Below are positions 15,510-19,178 of a stretch of 19,178 bases of DNA, one piece after another. Below the pieces are notes generated by a model. That model was not told where the DNA came from. It saw nothing but the letters and a program-made list of their open reading frames with translations, and did not search any database. The number at the start of each line of letters is the position of its first letter. The first letter of the stretch is position 1. The DNA is taken from the NCBI GenBank assembly GCA_023428335.1, contig JAEYYS010000128.1:1-19178 (forward strand), read 5' to 3'. This DNA is from Verrucomicrobiota bacterium (GTDB lineage: Bacteria; Verrucomicrobiota; Verrucomicrobiia; Verrucomicrobiales; Verrucomicrobiaceae). A program made the position numbers and the translations under genes.

Positions 15510-15521
15510 GCGTGGCCACGC
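15510..15521. repeat. Perfect 12-bp palindrome GCGTGGCCACGC
   Basis: A complete palindrome, preceded by GGA(G) and placed 4 bases after the hairpin at 15477-15505. It could be a restriction/methylation-type or protein-binding palindrome, or part of a compound REP-like element. No other copy was seen here. Confidence 0.4.
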
Positions 15522-15587
15522 GCTGACCTCAAGCCTGCAGAGAGGCCGACGGAAGACCGGGAAAGCACGGAAGCTCCAGAAGGGCAC

Positions 15588-15661
15588 ACCGCAGAGGAGT
15601 GAACCGCAGAGGTCGGAAAGGTGCCTGAATCACTCTCTGCGTCCCCACTGATCTCTGCGGT
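15588..15661. repeat. CCGCAGAG repeats in direct and inverted orientation
   Basis: ACCGCAGAGG occurs at 15588-15597 and again at 15603-15612. The opposite-strand copy ATCTCTGCGGT spans 15651-15661, so the segment could fold into a long hairpin. GCACCGCAGA appears once more at 15721-15730. The content is intergenic. Confidence 0.55.
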
Positions 15662-15737
15662 GCTAAACTGGCCTGGGGTTTGGAGGGAGCCGTGCCCTTT
15701 TCTCGCTTCATCCGGAGGGTGCACCGCAGAAGGGAAC

Positions 15738-15764
15738 CACGAATGGCACGAAGATCACGAAGGG
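15738..15764 (+). repeat. Nonamer array, CACGAANNN x3, copy 1
   Basis: CACGAATGG, CACGAAGAT and CACGAAGGG are contiguous. The 26 bases 15736-15761 are identical to 18651-18676, and after one mismatch the match continues with GGATCCA. Read in frame, it would encode a His-Glu-rich peptide. Confidence 0.75.
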
Positions 15765-15766
15765 AT

Positions 15767-15793
15767 CCATCAACCATCAACTATCAACCATCC
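15767..15793 (-). repeat. Heptamer array, CCATCAA units
   Basis: CCATCAA, CCATCAA, CTATCAA and a partial CCATCC follow in exact 7-bp steps. On the other strand these read TTGATGG, a relative of the GATNGRN heptamers. It begins 3 bases after the nonamer array. Confidence 0.65.
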
Positions 15794-15878
15794 TCCCCGA
15801 CTCAGCGGGAACTTTTCCTCGCGCCACTTTTTTCACTGCGGACTGGTCGGGCGGGCACGGGTCATGTACAGTGCGAGC

Positions 15879-18287
15879 ATGACTCCCTCGCCGGAACGCT
15901 ACGAGAAGCTGGGTGCCTTTTATCTGGGGCGCGAGTACGATCTGGAAAACAAGGCCCTGCGCGAGGACCTTGTCCTCTATGACTCGCGCGATCTGGTCAC
16001 CCACGGGGTCGTGCTGGGCATGACCGGCTCGGGCAAGACCGGCCTCTGCCTCGCCCTGCTCGAGGAGGCGGCGATCGATGGCATCCCGGTCATCGCCATC
16101 GATCCGAAGGGCGACATCGGCAATGCCCTGCTGACCTTTCCCAACCTCAGCGCCGAGGAGTTCCGGCCGTGGATCAGCGAGGAGGAAGCGCAGCGCAAGG
16201 GGCTCGATCCCGACGCCTTCGCCGAGGCCCAGGCCGGCCTCTGGCGCAAGGGCCTGGCCGACTGGGGCCAGGACGCCGCGCGCATCCGCACCCTGCGCGA
16301 AAAGACCGACATGGCCATCTACACCCCCGGCAGCAGCGCCGGCCTGCCGGTGTCGATCCTCGGCTCGCTCGACTGCCCGCCGCCGGCGGTGCTCGACGAT
16401 GCCGAGCTGCTCGCGGAGCGACTCGAAAGCACGGCCTCCTCCCTGCTCGGCCTCATCGGCATCGAGGCCGACCCGGTGCAGTCGCCCGAGCACATCCTGC
16501 TCTGCCAGTTGTTCGCCCATCACTGGCGCGCCGGTCGCGGCCTGACCCTGGCCGACCTCGTGCGCGAGATCCAGCAGCCGCCCCTGCGCACCATTGGCGT
16601 TGTCGATCTCGAAAGCTTCCTGCCCGAGGCCAAGCGCAGCGCCCTGGCCATGCGCCTGAACAGCCTGCTCGCCTCGCCCGGCTTCGCCGCCTGGCTCGAA
16701 GGCGAGCCGCTCGACCTCCAGCGCCTGATGTACAGCAGCGATGGCCGGCCGCGCGTCAGCATCTTCAACATCGCCCACCTCGGCGACGCCGAGCGCATGT
16801 TCTTCGTCTCGCTCCTGCTCAACCAGCTGCTCGGCTGGATGCGCACCCAGCAGGGCACCACCTCCCTGCGCGCCCTCTTCTACATGGACGAGATCTTCGG
16901 CTACCTGCCGCCCTCGGCCATGCCGCCGTCGAAAAAGCCGATGATGACCCTGCTCAAGCAGGCGCGCGCCTTCGGCCTCGGCCTGCTGCTGGCCACCCAG
17001 AATCCGGTCGACCTCGATTACAAGGCGCTGTCGAACATCGGCACCTGGTGGATCGGCCGGCTGCAGACCGAGCGCGACAAGGCCCGCCTGCTCGACGGTC
17101 TCGCCGCCGCCACCGGCGGTTTCGATCGCAAGCAGTTGGAAGACACCATCGCCGGCCTCGGCAACCGCGTCTTCCTCATGCACAACGTCCACGAGGACGG
17201 CCCCGTGGTCTTCCACGTGCGCTGGATCCTCAGCTACCTCAGCGGCCCGCTGGCGCGCGACCAAATCCGCCGCCTCATGGAACCGCGACGCACCGCCGCC
17301 GCCGCCGCGCCCGCCGTCGCCGAGGACCACGGCTTCCTGCCGCCCAGCGCCAGCGCCGCGCCGGCGACCGGCAGCGCGCTCAAGCCGACCCTGCCCGAAG
17401 GCGCCGCCGAACGCTTCCTGCCCACCGACCTCGACCCCGCCGGGCTCTGCTACGTGCCCGCCCTGCTGCGCAGCGCCGTCGTCGGCTTCGAGGACGCCCG
17501 CCGCAAGATCAGCGGCAACGCCCGGGTGACCCTCGTGCATCCCATCGAGGGCGACCGCGTGCTCTGGGATCAGTTCATCGACCTGCCCCGCCACGCCGAC
17601 CCGGCCGCCTGGGCCACCCAGCCAGTCGCCGGCGCCCGCTTCGCCGAACTGCCGGCGGCCGCCCTGAAAGCCGCCACCTACACCGCCATCGCCCGCGATC
17701 TGGTCGACTGGGTGCATGCCCACCACCGCGAGGAAGTCCACTTCAGCCCCGCGCTCGGGTTGGCTTCCAATCCCGGCGAGAGCGCGGCGGATTTCCGCAT
17801 CCGCGTCGGCCAGGCCGCCCGCGAAGCGCGCGATGCCGCCGTCGAGGAACTGCGCGCCAAGACCGCCAAAGCGGTGAAGACCCTCGAAGACCGCGCCGCC
17901 CGCGCCCAGGCCAAGGTCGATGCCCAGCAGGCCCAGGCCACCAGCGCCAAGGTCGCCACCGCCGTCTCGATCGGCCGCAGCCTGCTCGGCGCCTTCCTCG
18001 GTCGCAAAAGCTCCGCCGCCTCCTTCTTGCGCGCCGGCACCGTCACCGGCGCCACCCGCGTCATGCGCGAATCGCAGGACGTCGCCGCCGCCCAGGCCGA
18101 ACTGGCCCGCGTGCACGAAGACCTGCAGGCGCTCGAACGCCAGCTCGAGACCGACACCGCCGCCCTCGCCACCCGCTTCGATCCCGCCGCTCTTGACCTC
18201 GAAACCCTCCGCCTCGCCCCCACCAAGGCCCACATCCGCGCAGATGTTGTTGGCATCCTGTGGATGGCGGGAGAGCAGAGAGGGTAG
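15879..18287 (+). CDS. HerA-like/DUF853 ATPase with C-terminal coiled coil
   Basis: An 802-residue P-loop ATPase of the HerA/FtsK-related group. Seen: Walker A GMTGSGKTG (47-55) after a short strand domain; IPVIAIDPKGDIGN, a HerA-family block; YMDEIFGYLPP with Walker B Asp337-Glu338; and LLKQARAFGLGLLLATQNPVDLDYKALSN (quoted as LLKQARAFGLGL and ATQNPVDLDY), the typical sensor region. After about residue 560 comes a domain I do not recognise, then two helical, Ala/Glu/Gln-rich coiled-coil stretches (about 645-690 and 725-765) separated by a small Gly/Ser/Ala-rich segment. Family knowledge: such proteins pump DNA or remodel membranes or complexes; no nuclease (NurA, Sir2) partner is adjacent, so a defence role is not supported. 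The ATG at 15879 starts MTPSPERYEKLGAFYLG; an ATG at 15864 is possible; starts further up would translate repeats. The TAG stop lies inside a GTAG-hairpin repeat. Confidence 0.88.
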   Translation: MTPSPERYEKLGAFYLGREYDLENKALREDLVLYDSRDLVTHGVVLGMTGSGKTGLCLALLEEAAIDGIPVIAIDPKGDIGNALLTFPNLSAEEFRPWISEEEAQRKGLDPDAFAEAQAGLWRKGLADWGQDAARIRTLREKTDMAIYTPGSSAGLPVSILGSLDCPPPAVLDDAELLAERLESTASSLLGLIGIEADPVQSPEHILLCQLFAHHWRAGRGLTLADLVREIQQPPLRTIGVVDLESFLPEAKRSALAMRLNSLLASPGFAAWLEGEPLDLQRLMYSSDGRPRVSIFNIAHLGDAERMFFVSLLLNQLLGWMRTQQGTTSLRALFYMDEIFGYLPPSAMPPSKKPMMTLLKQARAFGLGLLLATQNPVDLDYKALSNIGTWWIGRLQTERDKARLLDGLAAATGGFDRKQLEDTIAGLGNRVFLMHNVHEDGPVVFHVRWILSYLSGPLARDQIRRLMEPRRTAAAAAPAVAEDHGFLPPSASAAPATGSALKPTLPEGAAERFLPTDLDPAGLCYVPALLRSAVVGFEDARRKISGNARVTLVHPIEGDRVLWDQFIDLPRHADPAAWATQPVAGARFAELPAAALKAATYTAIARDLVDWVHAHHREEVHFSPALGLASNPGESAADFRIRVGQAAREARDAAVEELRAKTAKAVKTLEDRAARAQAKVDAQQAQATSAKVATAVSIGRSLLGAFLGRKSSAASFLRAGTVTGATRVMRESQDVAAAQAELARVHEDLQALERQLETDTAALATRFDPAALDLETLRLAPTKAHIRADVVGILWMAGEQRG

Positions 18288-18313
18288 GGCCCCGCTGCGT
18301 CGGGGCCGAAGCT
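18281..18313 (+). repeat. GTAG-hairpin (REP-like) element, copy 1
   Basis: The unit is GTAG followed by stem GGCCCCG / CGGGGCC (7 bp) with loop CTGCGT, then GAAGCT. All 33 bases are identical to 18538-18570. The TAG of the GTAG head is the stop codon of the HerA-like gene. A GTAG tetranucleotide at the foot of a hairpin is the known signature of REP elements recognised by RAYT (TnpA-REP) transposases; no such transposase is in the window. Confidence 0.7.
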
Positions 18314-18339
18314 GGGCGGCTGCGCCGCGGGAGTTGGGA

Positions 18340-18360
18340 GATCGGAGATGGAAGATCGGC
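18340..18360 (+). repeat. Heptamer array, three GATNGRN units
   Basis: GATCGGA, GATGGAA and GATCGGC run in exact 7-bp steps. The 21 bases 18336-18356 equal those at the 3' end of maf, and the preceding GGCTGCGCCGCGGGAG resembles the bases before the maf copy. Confidence 0.7.
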
Positions 18361-18372
18361 CCCCGACCGCGC

Positions 18373-18431
18373 GCAGCGCCGTGGAGTGCGTGCAGCCCTG
18401 CTGCCGCTTTCCTCAAGCCAGCCCTGCTGGC
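18373..18431. repeat. CTGCTGCCGC double-hairpin element, copy 2
   Basis: Two small hairpins follow each other: GCAG-CCCTG-CTGC (18392-18404) and GCCAG-CCCTG-CTGGC (18417-18431), separated by CGCTTTCCTCAA. The block GCAGCGCCGTGGAG at 18373-18386 is repeated at 18579-18592. The second half matches the window start at 41-76. Confidence 0.55.
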
Positions 18432-18457
18432 GCTCTGCCGTCCCCGCCACTTTCGTC

Positions 18458-18536
18458 CGCAGATGACACAGAGAAACAGAAGAGGTCCGCAGATTTCGCA
18501 GATTGCACAGAAGGGAACCGCAGATGTCGCAGGGAT
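18458..18536 (+). repeat. CGCAGATNN nonamer array in ~30-bp superunits
   Basis: CCGCAGAT starts at 18457, 18487 and 18518, a 30-31-bp period. Inside each superunit are 9-bp steps such as CGCAGATTT, CGCAGATTG and CACAGAAGG (18488-18514). It fills the middle of the 482-bp gap after the HerA-like gene, where no gene is seen. Confidence 0.65.
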
Positions 18537-18537
18537 C

Positions 18538-18570
18538 AGGGTAGGGCCCCGCTGCGTCGGGGCCGAAGCT
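18538..18570 (+). repeat. GTAG-hairpin (REP-like) element, copy 2
   Basis: Identical over 33 bases to 18281-18313, in the same orientation and 257 bp downstream. It is followed by different sequence (AGCCGCG instead of GGGCGGC), which helps define the unit edge. Confidence 0.7.
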
Positions 18571-18617
18571 AGCCGCGTGCAGCGCCGTGGAGCGCTCGAC
18601 CCACCAAGGTTGGGAAC

Positions 18618-18650
18618 CGCTGATGGGACGCTGATCAGACGCTGATGGGG
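18618..18650 (+). repeat. 11-bp tandem repeat CGCTGATNNGN x3
   Basis: CGCTGATGGGA, CGCTGATCAGA and CGCTGATGGGG are contiguous. The array directly abuts the second CACGAANNN nonamer array. Confidence 0.7.
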
Positions 18651-18652
18651 AC

Positions 18653-18679
18653 CACGAATGGCACGAAGATCACGAACGG
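18653..18679 (+). repeat. Nonamer array, CACGAANNN x3, copy 2
   Basis: CACGAATGG, CACGAAGAT and CACGAACGG are contiguous, and 26 bases (18651-18676) are identical to 15736-15761. It is the last repeat before the small gene at 18770. Confidence 0.75.
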
Positions 18680-18769
18680 ATCCAGCAGGCTTCTTCGGGC
18701 CAGGCACGCCCGCGCATTTCCCCCGGTTATTCTTGACGGGAAATCCCGCATCAAAGAGCCTTTTCGTCC

Positions 18770-19150
18770 ATGATACCCCGCCCCCTTTGGCTGCTTCTGG
18801 CATTGGGCCTTGTGGCGGCACCGACGCTGCTCTTTCTTGTCGATGCATTCCCTGATCCTAGTGGCAATCAAGTGGTGGGCACGTTCACGGCTCCTGATGG
18901 CCTGAAGAAAGCGGTGGTTTTCCAGCGCGACTGCGGAGCGACCACGGGCTTCTCGACACAGATTTCGATTCTGCCCTTGAGTCACGACCTGCCCAACGAA
19001 AGCGGCAATGTCTTCGTGGCAGACTGCGACCATGGTTCGGCTCCCGCTGCTGCACATGGCGGACCGGAAGTCCATCTTTCCTGGGCGGATTCCAACCACC
19101 TCGAAATTCGGTTCCATCCAAAGGCCCGTGTCTTTCGCTCGGAGCCCTAA
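18770..19150 (+). CDS. Small membrane-anchored or exported protein of unknown function
   Basis: A 126-residue protein I cannot name. Seen: an N-terminal hydrophobic helix (LWLLLALGLVAAPTLLFLVD, about 6-25) that could be a signal anchor; then TAPDGLKKAVVFQRDCGATTGFSTQ (quoted as LKKAVVFQRDCGATTGF), a block recalled from small conserved hypothetical proteins; two Cys residues (in RDCGA and ADCDH) that might pair outside the cytoplasm; and LSWADSNHLEIRFHP near the end. A TTGACG at 18733-18738 could be a -35 box, but no good -10 is seen at the usual distance. After the TAA, the same frame continues as RDEVEITYA to the window edge, which looks like the normal end of such a beta protein; the stop may therefore be a recent truncation. 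Base composition is lower in GC than the large genes. Confidence 0.65.
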   Translation: MIPRPLWLLLALGLVAAPTLLFLVDAFPDPSGNQVVGTFTAPDGLKKAVVFQRDCGATTGFSTQISILPLSHDLPNESGNVFVADCDHGSAPAAAHGGPEVHLSWADSNHLEIRFHPKARVFRSEP

Positions 19151-19178
19151 CGGGATGAGGTCGAAATCACCTATGCCC

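Noticed and set aside
15621..15878. N-terminal extension of the HerA-like protein to a start at 15621
   Set aside because: The extension translates CCGCAGAG, CACGAANNN and CCATCAA repeats into low-complexity peptide and lies outside the family's N-terminal block.
15879..18287. HerA-based antiphage defence system
   Set aside because: No NurA, Sir2, DUF4297 or other nuclease partner is adjacent; a lone HerA-like ATPase is not enough evidence.
15439..18679. CRISPR array
   Set aside because: The repeats are 7, 9 and 11 bp with no unique spacers of regular length, and there are no cas genes.
15777..18848. A reverse-strand open frame of over 1000 codons spanning the HerA-like gene and its downstream spacer
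   Set aside because: It runs antisense to a clear ATPase and through repeat arrays; the predicted peptide is Gly/Ala/Glu-rich with repeat-derived segments.

Overview
The window is a high-GC chromosomal segment, most likely from a Verrucomicrobiota bacterium (Opitutae-like). The assignment rests on the GloVer-type tandem-repeat protein, the lysophospholipid-acyltransferase (DUF374-type) protein, the secreted SGNH and alpha/beta hydrolases of the kind common in that phylum, weak or absent Shine-Dalgarno sites, and gene spacers filled with short degenerate repeats. It is inference from gene content, not a database match. I see no rRNA, tRNA, CRISPR array, phage gene or transposase.

Layout. (1) 148-3363: two forward genes for exported hydrolases, a three-part hydrolase/EF-hand/hydrolase fusion and an SGNH esterase, probably acting on polysaccharide or plant-derived esters. 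(2) 3468-4097 reverse: a DUF374-type acyltransferase, probably for envelope lipids. (3) 4237-7845: a very large exported GloVer-repeat protein with 14 full repeats plus one partial (possibly two seven-bladed propellers), an Ig-like domain and two related C-terminal beta domains; its base composition is clearly more AT-rich than the rest. (4) 7947-8957 reverse: an exported alpha/beta hydrolase. (5) 9088-13947: a tightly packed ABC transporter / HlyD adaptor / TolC outer-membrane operon, a type I secretion or efflux machine whose ATPase has lost several canonical catalytic residues. (6) 13950-14525 reverse: a small SAM-dependent methyltransferase resembling phospholipid N-methyltransferases. (7) 14593-15413: a YgdI/YgdR-like small lipoprotein translationally coupled to a Maf nucleotide pyrophosphatase. 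(8) 15879-18287: a HerA/DUF853-type ATPase with a coiled-coil tail. (9) 18770-19150: a small membrane-anchored protein of unknown function whose frame continues plausibly past its stop.

The least ordinary part is the spacer DNA. The gaps at 1-147, 15414-15878 and 18288-18769 are mosaics of several repeat families: heptamer arrays (GATNGRN), nonamer arrays (CRCGRANNN / CGCAGATNN), an 11-bp array, a GTAG-headed hairpin present as two identical 33-bp copies (REP-like), and a CTGCTGCCGC double-hairpin element. Two genes (maf and the HerA-like ATPase) end inside such elements, which supply their stop codons. No complete new biological system is evident; the best leads are the degenerate-ATPase secretion operon and the repeat islands.
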